A stretch of 64,000 nucleotides of DNA from Bidens hawaiensis (taxonomy: Eukaryota > Streptophyta > Magnoliopsida > Asterales > Asteraceae), in contig JAIQDT010000001.1 of the NCBI GenBank assembly GCA_021521415.1, positions 2,356,001-2,420,000 of the forward strand, given 5' to 3'. Every line of letters begins with the position of its first letter. The first letter of the stretch is position 1. The notes under the pieces were generated by a model, which ran no database searches, was not told where the DNA came from, and saw only the letters and a list, made by a program, of their open reading frames with translations. Both the position numbers and the translations under genes were made by a program. Positions 1-11,105 of the stretch are shown piece by piece.

Positions 1-270
1 TGAGTATTATAAGAATGTGTTTTTTTGTTTCCTTTTAAAACACGTAACTTTTACACATAAATATAGTTGTTTACAATATAAAATGGTAAATTTTAGTGTG
101 GATCAATCTTTTGATAATCATTAATGCATTCAGTGAGTGTCAGTATTGTTAAATAAAGAATAAATAGTGTTGAATTATAATAATTTTCTAACATTTCATA
201 TTTGTATATACTAAAGTCTTTCCTTTTAAATGATTTCTTATTTCTATATAATCCTTTTTGATTATTATAA

Positions 271-826
271 ATGCAGGTTGATGTAATGCAAGCTTTACCT
301 GAAGAAATGAACGTTATCTTAGAAAGGAAATTTGCTTTTGTTATTGATGTTACTGACTACAACATCAAGAACTCATATGATGTATTTGGTGTCTCGAAGC
401 TAACTAATGACAACGATGTCTTAAATGAGCTTGAGACGAAGCTTGCACTTGGTCAGGTATGATTTTTGTTTATTTGTTTTGCTATCTATTATACGTTACA
501 TACACATTTTTTTAATTTGTTTAGTTGCTTCATGTACTCCTTCTTCTGATCATGTCACTCCTATTCATGGCTGTGTTTCCTCATTTGATGAAAAGGTTAA
601 TTGTTCTCCTGTCATTGATTTAAATCTCAAGCGGAAGTTGGATGAAGCTTATGATGTTGAGGCTGAGACGGGCATGTCGTCAACTAAATCAAAGAGTGGT
701 GAAGAAGCTAAAAAGATACCAATGGTGATGAAGTGGTTACCCTTGTCATGCCCAACATTTAGTGATCCGTGGATTTCTCAAGACTGTTTTGCAATTCTCT
801 TTAATTTGTTTATGTTTCACTTTTAA
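271..826 (+). pseudogene. RPA70-like OB-fold fragment, Helitron-associated type
   Basis: The first exon (271-456) encodes a stretch containing KFAFVIDVTDYNIKNSYDVF and GVSKLTND, which resembles the C-terminal OB-fold of the large subunit of replication protein A (single-stranded DNA binding). It ends at a good donor, CAG|GTATG. A second block (about 525-760) reads SSDHVTPIHG, then LNLKRKLDEAYDVEAETG, the acidic/basic tail typical of the RPA-like proteins carried by plant Helitrons. The obvious acceptor at 523-524 does not keep the second block in frame, so the copy looks degenerate. The N-terminal OB-folds would lie left of the window. It precedes the Helitron at 12134 by 12 kb, so it probably belongs to a different Helitron. 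I could not find that element's 3' terminus. Confidence 0.6.
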
Positions 827-2504
827 TTACTTTAGTTTTAATAATTGGTATTTTGTGTTGACATTTTGGTTTTTATTGGCACTGGTTTTGATTGGTGACT
901 TTAGTTTTGGTACTCTTTATTTTGTGTTTAAGATTTTAATATAATGTTATGTCCTTGGTTTTTAATGTTTATCATGCATGTCATATGTTTATATTATATG
1001 TACATAGTTGACTACAGTTTTTGTTATTGATTTGTATATCAACTATATATTTCATTTAAGATTTGTATGAGAATGTTAATCATTTCAATTTATATACTTG
1101 ATTACATTGGTAATGGCAACATGTGATGTAAATGATATTAGTTGTTGAATTATATTTTTTTTTATTTTTTTGACTTATTGCTATTATAATTTCCATCAAC
1201 GATGTACCTCAAACCATTGTTCAATTATAACTTTTTTTATTCTTTTGACTTATTAGTTCTATCACGTATTTATCAATTAGAGATACTTGTATTACCTTTA
1301 CACATAACAATGTTTATTGATTTACATATAAACTTACTTATTCACTTAATACAAACTTGTTCCCACTAATGTATTTAAAATTTTTGAAGTTTAGTATAGC
1401 TATTATAAATAAAAAACATACATACTTAACTTATCACATTTAGTATTTCAAAATTTAGTAAACCTATTATTAATAAAAAAACATACATAATTACGTTATA
1501 TCACGTTTCGTTTCTTTTTAGTTGGTATCAAGGATAGACTTCAATATTGATTATCAAACACACTGGTGTAGGTTTAATTTTACATATCAAAATACAATAA
1601 TTATAATATAGGTTAATTAACCACATAAATACATAATTAACTTATCACATTTCAAATTGAACCAATCACTTACAGTATACACCATGCATAACTAATTTGT
1701 GTATGACACTTATATTTAAACATATCAACTTAAAATTTAAACCATATTAAAAGATATCAATTTAAAATCTAGACCATATTTAAATATATCAATTTAAATT
1801 TTTAACTTACATTATAGTGATAATATAAATACAATATTTAATGTCGTAATCAAAATCTTTTAGCAAAAAGAATCCACAATAATATTAAAATAATATCAAC
1901 ATATTGAACTCATACATACCTATTGTCATCATCATTCATCAGAAGTTAACCAAAGCCTTCATCTTCCTCCTATCGACCGCCCAAATTTTTTCAGGTTAGA
2001 TCTTCATGATCCGACTGTTCTATGTTAAAATAATCTGCATCGCCAGCACTTTCATTATTGTATGTTACCAAAACTTTCAACAGTGATGACCCAATTATCT
2101 GTAAATTTGTTAAAATTTAAACCAACATATTTGATACGTTTTAAACTCAACTTCACCAACACGATTGTTCTTGAAACTATTGGTGACTATTATTGTTATT
2201 ATTTTGAGTAAATACATACACTTTTTGCGATTATAAACTATTTATGAATTTTCAATAACCATTGCCAACAATAAAGGCTACTGTTAGTTTATTAGGTAAT
2301 CTAAACCGTGAATATAACTTTGTTGTATACTCTATGCTTCGTTATATTTTGGTATTATATTATTTGTATTGCCCATTTCAAGTTTGTGTATATGTTTTAA
2401 CAACTTATTCATAATGTTTTCATGACCAGATAGTGATAATGGACATCCCTGCCGTGATTAAATTTTATGATCCTTCTCAAACACAAATGGTATAATCTTG
2501 AAAT

Positions 2505-2507
<3 letters not shown>
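827..2507. other. AT-rich intergenic sequence with short direct repeats
   Basis: No gene is recognisable. Two direct repeats of about 70 bp (around 1375-1440 and 1441-1507) share the core AAAAACATACATA. A unit of about 36 bp built on ACCATATT...ATATCAATTTAAA is repeated in tandem at about 1725-1806. The stretch could be the decayed 3' part of the RPA-bearing element or ordinary intergenic DNA. Confidence 0.5.

Positions 2508-2577
<70 letters not shown>
2508..2577. repeat. (AT)n microsatellite
   Basis: A pure AT dinucleotide run of about 70 bp lies just upstream of the first exon of the B3-like gene. The tyrosine/isoleucine-rich reading frame through it is an artefact of the repeat. Confidence 0.97.
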
Positions 2578-2582
<5 letters not shown>

Positions 2583-2600
2583 AGTTTTAATTTTGTACAG

Positions 2601-3986
2601 GACTATTCCATTTACATGTTTTTGTTATTTGAAATTCAAGTTCTTCCAGCTGCTATTTGTGAGCATTTATTTAAAGGTGAACAGAGGATCGATATTTTGT
2701 GCTTTAACATTCATATGATAACGGTCATCTCATACGCATTGATTTTGTTGAGGATCAATATATTTTAACTCTCGGATGAAATCAATTTGTTCAGCGACAT
2801 AATCTTGTCTTCGGTGATGTTTTGTGTTCGTTCCCGATAATTTACATGAAAGAAAATTTATATATCTTCTGGATCATCCTAATTATGATGAAAAACATTT
2901 GGAAGCCTCGGTTAAATACCCGACTCTAACGTACCTTGTATGTGTTTTTAGTTTTAACTTAAAAGTTTCATAGTTGTTAATATGTTTACAATTTAGTACG
3001 TGTTACTTTGATATATTAAACTTTTTGTTATTATGATTTTCAACATTTATTAGCCATTGAGGGATGATCATGTTTCTTGCTACCTTTGGAAACACAGTTG
3101 ATGTTAAAACTCTTCATATTTATGTCGCTGGTGGTCCGTCAAGGGATCTACCGATTCATATTGTGAACACCGGTTATTCAACATTTGGTCTTGGTGGTGT
3201 GTGGGAGAAAGTTGCATTTTATGTTAATCTAACGGGTGGTGACCATGTTGTCTTCCAACATATTCGTGATACGTCCTACAGAATGTATGTGTTTGACTTC
3301 AATGGCATTGAACGCATTGACTTTAATCCTTTTATGGTGTATTATGGTCCTCATGTGAATCCAGAAATTGGTATTTTCCCCTTTCCTTTTGAAGAAGATA
3401 GTGATAAAGATAGCTAATCTGAAGACCTTATCGACGGTTTGATATTCTAACCTTTGTTTTTAAAAATTTTTAAATAGCATTTTTGAAACGTGTGTTTGTA
3501 ATTTTGTATTTAATTCACCCTTCAGTGGCTGATGAGGAGTTGGAAGTTATTGATGAGATATTTGAAGATATTTCTGATGAGGAATTTGATTATGAAGCAA
3601 AAAAATTTCTAGATGTTGTAGTTAGCAATAGATTGGTAAGTTATATTGGCTTGCAACACATTTAGTTATTATACATGTTTTTTTCCACCTTATATTCTGT
3701 TAATATGAAATGTTTTTGAGACGTCCCAAATTTGTATTGTTAGCGTTTGCCCATTGAATTTTCATGTGAGAATGGATTGGATGTTGAAACGGATATGATT
3801 CTAATCAATCTAGCTGGATCAGATGTTTTAACCGAGATACGCATCGAAAAAAATGGTTTTAGAGACCGCTTCCGGGTTCATGATTGGGAACAGTTTAGGA
3901 TTGATAATCGTATTCCGATTGGGAGCCGTTGTGTTTTCGAGTACAACCGAAACACGCGTTCATTGATACTTTATGAAATTCAATGA
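2601..3986 (+). pseudogene. B3-domain-like (DNA-binding pseudobarrel) gene, copy 1
   Basis: Several exons read as B3-like modules, a plant DNA-binding fold. The first (from the acceptor TACAG|G at 2600) has LPAAICEHLFKGEQRID and, after a shift, RIDFVEDQYILTLG, a stop, then NQFVQRHNLVFGDVLCSF. The second (about 3064-3417) has a GGVWEKVAFYVNLTGGDHVVF block, matching the W-x-x-F...L-x-x-GD-x-x-x-F pattern of B3 domains. An acidic linker follows (about 3523-3635, DEELEVIDEIFEDISDEEF, ending at GTAAG). A last module (about 3744-3986) has RVHDWEQFRIDNRIPIGSRC and a stop. The in-frame TGA near 2775 and the frame change near 3070 suggest a pseudogene or an unusual splice form. A degenerate plant B3 or REM-like protein is my best reading. 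I cannot name a family member. Confidence 0.5.
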
Positions 3987-5185
3987 TCCATCTTAACATT
4001 TCCGGTTAGAATCCTATATCAAGTGTTTTTTGCAGGTTGAAGTCTTTAACCTTTGTCTGTTTTTCATTTTGGTTATCCGTTTTGATGGTAATGTAATGAC
4101 TAAGCTGTAATATGTTTACCTTTGGTTGTATATTTAATATTTGGATATTAAGCTTTGTTGGTCAAATTACAATTTAATTATGTGTGTTTATTGTATTTAA
4201 ATTTATCCTATTTTGTATTTACTTTTTGTTTTAACTCAAATGATGTTTAAATATAACTGGAACATCAAATGGTTCAATAAAAAGTTGCAATACATATTTT
4301 AATGAATCATTATATTTTGTACCATTCATGTATTTAATTATTTGTGTTACTACTATTCAACTTTATATGTTACTTACATTAAGTTCAGCATATCACACGT
4401 TATTAGTTCCAATTTTTTGATGTTTTTGTCAACCTTCACACCACTTTTTATGCTTACAAAGTAAATATTTAATTATTATGTAATGTATATTTATATTTTA
4501 CTATAAAACTATACTAATTATCTCCTTGACGTGTGTATTTGAAAACATATATGTTTATATATTTCTTACTACCGATTTATTTGTTGATTTCTTTAATACA
4601 TATACCACTTTTAATCTGTCAGCATTAATGTTTAAAACTTTATGATAGACCACAGATTTTGTTTCTATAATACAAAATTTTAGTTTATAATACAAAAGAA
4701 AAACTTGTAGAAATTCCCTTGAATTCAGACTTTTAGTATTATGCACTTGTACAAACAAACAACTGATCCTATAAATTAGCCCAAAGAATATTCAGTCGTG
4801 ATTATATTCCGGACTAGTATTGTGGCATAATTACTGATATTCTCCTTTTATACTATAAATCACATTAAAGCAATAATATGTTGAAGTCTATGAATTATTA
4901 TTATACCGTGACAGTTTTAAGAATGTAGTCTTGATTTGTTACAAGGTACAATTTTTGTCTTTGTTATTACTAGTTTTTTGTTAGCCAGTATGTTAAATAG
5001 CTATATGATTGTTATTCAATCCTATAGGTATTGAGAATGAGATTTCGTTTTTCCCTATTTAAAAAAAAAGATGTAATTTAAATTGTATTTTAATTAATAC
5101 ACATTTGGTTTTTGAATGTATTCACAATGATATTCTCCTTTGTACTACTATTCGTTTAACATGTAACATTATAAATTTTTTGTAG
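3987..5185. other. AT-rich spacer between the two B3-like copies
   Basis: I see no gene, RNA or mobile-element terminus in this very AT-rich stretch. It may contain the 3' UTR of copy 1 and the promoter of copy 2. Confidence 0.5.
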
Positions 5186-6539
5186 ATGGATTATCCTGGG
5201 TTTTATGTATGTTATGATTCTTCTTTAGAAGTTACGGTAATCGAAACATCTTTGATGATATCTATTTTTTTAAACATATTTACAGCATTAATATTTTTCC
5301 AATAACCGATTAATTATGGTATGATTTCTTTTAACTAATAGGCCTTACCCAATCACGCATGTGTCCAACTATTTCCACATACATTTGATGTTCATCGTGT
5401 TCTTATTGCACATCTATGGGACGAATTGGTTCTTGAAGGTCAATTAGTTGAAGGTAATTATATATTCATATCCGGTTGGGATCTATTAATCAAGGAATCA
5501 GGCTCTCAATTTGGTGACTATTTGGTATTTATACCAATGGAACAAAATCGATGAAACTTTATATCCGTCCATCAAAAACCACGTATGGATTTCTGGGTTT
5601 ATGACTCATTTGTTGTCGACCCGACTTTAAACTATCTGGTTAGTATCATTTTTAATAAATGGTATATTTATATTATATTATTAAATCATTATTTATTTTG
5701 TGTTATTCAATATAATTATTTGTCCATAAAAATATTGTAGGCATTGACGGGTGATCATTTAAAGACAAATCTGTAACATCCTACTTTCGTTAAGAATTAA
5801 TAAAATAAATTTCGTTTATTTTATAGTGTGTCGTTACTGGTTTAATAAATAAATTAATAGAAGGTGGGCTTGGACCTTAGAAGATGGAAAAAGAGATGGA
5901 ATGGGCCTTAGGCCCATGGGCTTAAAGGAGTATAAATACCCCTTAAACCCTAACCCTTTCCATTTTTATCCATCTCTACACCATAGCCTACACCATCAAA
6001 AACACACACAAACACTATCCTATAACCCGAGCAAAGATCCGAAGGTGGAAACCCAAACCCGTTGGTGCTAGAACGTTGTAATGAACCGAACCTACATCAA
6101 GACCAGCTCGTGTTCGTGAAACAATTCGTTTAAGGTACGTTTCTAATGTAAATTTGTTCATTTAGGTTAGGATTCATATAGGTAATCTTAGATATTTATA
6201 CATATGGTAAAAACGAATCAAACGTGATGATTCCTGCTGAAAACCATTAACATTTGATAGGTTAATCGATTGTTGGGATGAGCCGTATCTATATATCAGT
6301 TAAAACACCCTTTAAACATGAATGTTTAGCCGATTGGACACTTAGGGTTTGTTGGCGCTGGTATTGCGAGTCCATGAATACCAAATTCGTGTTATTTGGT
6401 TGAGATTTGAGGTTAAATGGCTGAATCCGTTGATGTTGACTGTGTGATGTTCTTGACGATTTTGACTTTGACCCCTGAGTCAAAGTCTGGATAAGCACTG
6501 TTGGTAATTCGTTAAGATTGATCAATTCCTTGAGCGGTC

Positions 6540-6870
6540 TTAACGAATGGGACTCATTCGTGTGACTTAATAACGAATGAACCTTTAATTCGTTATCTAC
6601 CCATTCGTTATATTAAGATAACGAATCAGGTCACGTCAAGATAACGAATTAGGCTAACGAACTAGGATAGCGAACCAGATAACGAATTAGGTGATTCGTT
6701 ACTCGCCAATTCGTTACGATTAAGATAACGAATCAAGTCATGTTCAGATAACAAATTGGAATGACGAATCAGACGATGATAAGGTGACGAATCATGATAA
6801 TGAATTAAGGAAGATTACATAACGAATCAGAGGCAATTCTCTATAACGAATAAATTAACGAATTTGAAAA
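6540..6870. repeat. Degenerate ACGAAT-motif array inside the family A LTR
   Basis: The heptamer AACGAAT and its complement ATTCGTT recur many times on both strands, irregularly spaced. The same slot in the other family A copies is filled by different repeated motifs, so this part of the LTR evolves separately in each copy. Confidence 0.8.
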
Positions 6871-6949
6871 TAATTTGAAAATCCTAGTGGAAAATGTGTT
6901 AAGACAGTTAATGAAAATAAAATTTTTCCAAGCTGACCTGGCAACTTAA

Positions 6950-7035
6950 CCCCAGCTAGGGGCTCTGCCCCTTGGACCCCGCTAGGGGTTGCGGCCTCTA
7001 GAACCCCTCTGCCAGGGGCGCTTCTCCCGGACTTT
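6950..7035. repeat. Cluster of GC-rich palindromes in the family A LTR
   Basis: Three successive imperfect palindromes built on AGGGGC/GCCCCT cores, of the form CTAGGGGCTCTGCCCCTTGG, stand out in an otherwise AT-rich region. The same cluster occurs in copies 2 and 4 and so is a conserved part of the LTR. Each unit could fold as a strong hairpin in RNA or single-stranded DNA. The role is unknown. Confidence 0.8.
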
Positions 7036-7496
7036 TGTTCGTTGAGGGTAATAATTAAACTAGAAACGCGATATGGGTAGTGATAGTTAAATTGATACGT
7101 GTAATTGTTATACAGTTAGTCGTGCACAACTCAAGAAAGGAATAACCATAAACGTTGAACGTAACCGCATTCAGGTGAGTTTCTAGCCCCATTTCCTTGT
7201 TATGTTTTCGGGGCTGTGTGCATACTCGATGTGATAGATAATACACTTACCTTAAATGGTAAGTGTATGCCATGTATGATTTATATGTTTATTATGTATA
7301 TCTTGAATGTGAACGAAAGCTTGTCGGTACGTGAACGATCTTTGGATATTGCACGTATTGACAAGGGAGGTATGTATAAGAATTATGAATGTGTATGAAA
7401 GGTATACGTATGACATGTGAGTATGTATGAATGAGTAAGGAATGTACATGTATGTTACCGGTATGTAAAGATAGAATGTACGAAGATGAAGAAGTA

Positions 7497-7731
7497 ATGG
7501 ATCAGACCCTAATATTATCTGAGATAGAGAAGAAAGGGATCAGACCCTAATAATATCTGAGATAGAGAAGTAAAGAGGGATCAGACCCTACTAATATCTG
7601 AGATAGACAAGAAAGGGATCAGACCCTAATAATATCTGAGATAGACAAAGGAAATATGGTTCATACCCTAATAATATCTGAGATAAAAAAGGAATGGACC
7701 AGACCCTAATAATAGATGAGATAGAAAAGAC
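7497..7731. repeat. Minisatellite, about 40 bp x 6
   Basis: Six head-to-tail units follow the pattern GGGATCAGACCCTAATAATA then TCTGAGATAGA and a short purine-rich spacer, with small length changes in the spacer. Homologous minisatellites with different sequences sit at the same place in the other family A LTRs. Confidence 0.9.
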
Positions 7732-8466
7732 AATAATTATATAGTATGAAAGTAATAAAGTATGAATGTTTATATATACTTATGTAATGAAAGTAAATCG
7801 GTAAGGTAATTATTATGTGTCTTTGAATGCATAATTGAAGGCAAGAATATGTACTGTATAATGTATGACTAACTAGAACTCACTCAGCGTAGCTGACTTT
7901 TAGTATGCACGCAAGTGAGTAGGATGAGACAGCTGGCTTGAGCGAGGACATATGGCAGAAGAATAAGAGTATAGCATCTGAGAACGCATGATGTTTTATA
8001 TTTAATGTTTTAATCTTGAAAGACAAGAATGTTTTAAGACAAGTTATGAATTATTGTGTAATGTTTATGAAAGTTTTATATTTCGCGTAAAGTTTTAATT
8101 AACTCTGATATTTAGAACTGTGTTTATGAGTAAATCCAACGTTCAAAGTAGGGTACCGGAAACTGGGCATTACAATATCATACCTTAAACCACGATTACA
8201 AATGGGTTATAAGTACTGTTGATGGAATGTCATGGGATGTCCTTTTAACAGTTATACCCAATACTAATAAACATGGATTTACCATTGGATGGTCTAAGTT
8301 TGCTCATCATGTTAAGTTAAGAACCGGTGATTACATAATGCTTGATACCATACACTACAATGAGTTAGCATTGCATGTGTTTAGCATTGATCGTATTGAG
8401 CGCATCGATTTTGGTGTTCATCATGCGTATGGTAAAGCATCCTTAAATCCAGTTTCACGTTTTTAA

Positions 8467-9447
8467 CAAGCATTGCCATCACACAAAGTCAGATAAATTG
8501 ACCAACATGACCACGTACGTACAATCTGTTTTAATAATATTCGAATGGTTAGTGTTTTGGTATTTATAATTTTTTTTACAAACACATGCTACACATCAAT
8601 ATGTTAGATCCCTAAAATACTACATTTTTATTTCGTACATGACAGGGTATATCCTCTTGAAGATTGTCATACTGAAGACAATCATTCCTTTATACAATGA
8701 TGGCGATGATGAATAATTATCTTCGTTGTTTCATGTTTTTTGTTTTTGTATTGGATTGTTAACTAAAGGCACGTTTATTTATGGTAATTCGGTATTTTAA
8801 TTTTTACTCTATTCATTATATAAACTACCTCGACCTCGTATTCCCGGTTAATGAAACGATATATATATATATATATATATAGTTTAATGTATGAATCTGC
8901 AATTTCGTTTACGTACTACCGGAATTATTAATATTATATTAATTATTACCATACAATTTGTAAAATGTATTTTTTTACTATAATATACTGTTTAGTATGA
9001 TATAAAACCGTGTTACACAACTATTAAAGCAAATATCATAACTTTCATACCTATTAAATCAACACACATCCAAATTCCCGGATATTTGGATCAAAATGTT
9101 AACCAGGGTCATTGTCTACATATTATAGTTTCAAATTTACAATAATTTAGTCTATTTCCAACCACAAAAAACCTTCCACAAAACACATAAACATCATCTT
9201 TCATATCTGGGAGCCATCTACTTCTTCAAACTTAAACAACAGAACATATTTAAATTGTTTCATCACCTGAGAATATAAAAAAAAATAAAAAAACAATTGC
9301 ATTCCAATATGATACACCATTTAGTATATCATCAAACATCCTAATATTTTTTAATACTAATTCATCAAACTTATTATCATCAACAATAAACTAAATAATA
9401 AAATGAGTATAATACACAAATTCTAAAACATAGTTAAAGTTTGTTAC
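8467..9447. other. AT-rich spacer with an (AT)n tract
   Basis: No complete gene is visible. A possible extra exon of the B3-like gene starts after ATGACAG at about 8645 (VYPLEDCHTEDNHSFIQ), soon followed by stops. A short (AT)n run lies at about 8863-8881. The rest is AT-rich and holds the convergent ends of the plus-strand B3-like gene and the minus-strand gene beginning at 11991. Confidence 0.4.
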
Positions 9448-10143
9448 CTGATGGTTCATCATCACAATCTAAATAATCGGCCACATCATCAAAATCGCCT
9501 TCATAGTTATCACAGTCCGATAACCATTTCACCTTCTTAGTTAGTTCATTTTCCAATTCCATGTGTGCAATATCTTTTCTTTCGTTCGCAAGCATCAAAA
9601 CATCCAGCTCTCTAAGCATAATCAAATCATTAGATTCCAAAAGTGGTTTACGATTCATATTCTGGTATTGTCCATTTTCAAAGTTTAAGACCACTTTATT
9701 TTGGTTCGGGTAGTAAAACCATTCACTCACATGTACTGTAAGGCCCCGTTACAGGTGCCTCACTTTGGACGCTGGATTTACTCATGAACACAGTTCTAAA
9801 TATCAGAGTTAATTAAAAGATTCGCGGAATATAAAAACTTTCATACAACATTTCATAACAAACCATATCTTGTCTTAAAACAACATCTCGTCTTTCAAAA
9901 TAAACAAATCATTAAACTTAAACGTCTTGAGCCTTCCGATGCCAGTCTCTTATTCAATCCCACGTGTCATCTCAAGCGAGCTGCCTCATTCTACTCACAT
10001 GCGTGCATACTAAAATTCAGCTACGCTGAGTGAGTTCTAGTTAATCACATAACATACAATACCTTCACAACTACATACTTTCGCTTATAATACACTTACT
10101 TACCTTCGCACTTTCTTTCATTCATATACTTACCTCACGTTAT

Positions 10144-10380
10144 AAAGAGCTTACGCTCTATAACCTTCGCATATATTATTAGGGTATGCAACCCTTTAAC
10201 CTTCGCATATATTATTAGGGTATGCAACCCTTTAACCTTCGCATATATTATTAGGGTATGCAACCCTTTATCCTTTGCATATTTTATTAGGGTATGCAAC
10301 CATTTAACCTTCGCATATATTATTAAGGTATGCAACCCTTTAACCTTCGCATATATTATTAGGGTATGCAACCCTTTAAC
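10144..10380. repeat. Minisatellite, 36 bp x 6-7
   Basis: A near-perfect tandem array with the unit CCTTCGCATATATTATTAGG then GTATGCAACCCTTTAA. The period is a multiple of three and the units are stop-free on the minus strand, which gives an artefactual repetitive reading frame. It lies at the slot that holds different minisatellites in the other family A LTRs. Confidence 0.93.
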
Positions 10381-10792
10381 CTTACCTTACCTTTCATTAT
10401 CATATCCATACATTTAATACCTTACAAAACATAATTGTACATACTTTCGTATTCACATACACATATCATACATACTACACTATACTTGCCTTAACAGTAC
10501 GTGCAATACCCGAAGGTTGTTCACGTACTGTCAAGCGTACACACATAAATATCAAGACATACACTTAACATTTAAGGTAAGTGTATTAACATTCACGTCG
10601 AGTATGCACACAGCCCCGAAAACATTACAAGGAAAATGGGGCTAGAAACTCACCTGAAGTCGGTTACGTTCACCGTTAATAGTTATTCCTTTCTTCAGTT
10701 GGGCACGGCTAACTGTATAATAATTACATGAATCAATTAACTATCACTACTCATAATGTGTTTCTAGGTTGATTATTGACCGCAATGAACGG

Positions 10793-11105
10793 GGGTCCGG
10801 GGGCAGCGCCCCTGGAAGCGGGGTCTAGGGGCGGCAGCTCCTAGCAGGGTCCAAGGGGCAGAGCCCCTGGCTGGGGTCGATTAACTGTCTTAACACATTT
10901 TCCAATAAGATTTTAATCCATTTCTCAGCGAACTTAACTTTTGGCGAACTTAGTATTAAGCGAACTTAGTATTAAGCAAACATGTCAGTAAACGAACTTA
11001 ACCATCAGCGAACTTAATCAACAGCGAAGTTGACATAAGCGAACTTACTTGACGAGCTTGCTTAGCGAACATGCTGGGCGAACTTGCTGCGGGCGAAGTT
11101 ACCCA
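10793..11105. repeat. GC palindrome cluster and GCGAACTT-motif array
   Basis: At 10793-10880 lie three GC-rich palindromes (GGGGCAGCGCCCCTGG, TAGGGGCGGCAGCTCCTAG, AAGGGGCAGAGCCCCTGG). From about 10925 to 11105 the motif AGCGAACTT and variants recur irregularly. This matches the order in copies 1 and 4, but the repeated motif differs from the AACGAAT of copy 1. Confidence 0.8.

Larger units (their letters stand above)
5771..8174 (+). mobile_element. Solo LTR, family A, copy 1
   Basis: A 2.4-kb unit starting TGTAACATCCTACTTTCG and ending GGGCATTACA (TG...CA), with no PBS, internal region or second LTR. It is flanked by AAATC (5766-5770) and ATATC (8175-8179), a 5-bp target duplication with one mismatch. 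It shares terminal and internal blocks with the units at 9738, 39050 and 43058, including CACTCAGCGTAGCTGACTTT and TGTGTGCATACTCGATGTGA. Inside are an array of AACGAAT-type motifs (about 6540-6870), three GC-rich palindromes (about 6950-7035) and a minisatellite (about 7497-7731). I infer a solo LTR of a Ty3/gypsy-type retrotransposon. A non-autonomous short element is the alternative. Confidence 0.8.
5186..8466 (+). pseudogene. B3-domain-like gene, copy 2, split by a solo LTR
   Basis: This is a paralogue of the B3-like gene at 2601. Exon 1 is 5186-5236 (start MDYPGFYVCYDSSLEV, donor GTAATC). Exon 2 is 5342-5638, with LPNHACVQLF, then an FGDYLVF block and an in-frame TGA at 5552-5554. Exon 3 starts at 5741 (after TTGTAG) with ALTGDHLKTN and is broken at 5770 by a solo LTR. 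After the LTR and its target duplication it resumes at 8180 in the same frame (HTLNHDYKWVIST), then a second B3-like block, GFTIGWSKFAHHVKLRTGDY, ending with a stop at 8466. The open frame across the excised junction shows the LTR landed in a coding exon. The TGA in exon 2 means the gene was probably also damaged independently. Confidence 0.5.

Noticed and set aside
2467..2718. A membrane-like Ile/Tyr-rich protein
   Set aside because: It is a translation of the (AT)n microsatellite and the B3-like exon in the wrong frame.
7497..7731. Periodic repeats with variable short spacers, CRISPR-like
   Set aside because: Spacers are short, purine-rich and similar to each other; related arrays occupy the same slot in sister LTRs.
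5186..8466. B3-like copy 2 as a functional gene interrupted only by the LTR
   Set aside because: Exon 2 also has an in-frame TGA at 5552-5554, so the LTR is not the only lesion.
10135..10380. Regular 36-bp repeats looking like a CRISPR array or a repeat protein
   Set aside because: Units are head-to-tail with no unique spacers and lie inside a plant LTR; it is a minisatellite and the repetitive reading frame is an artefact.
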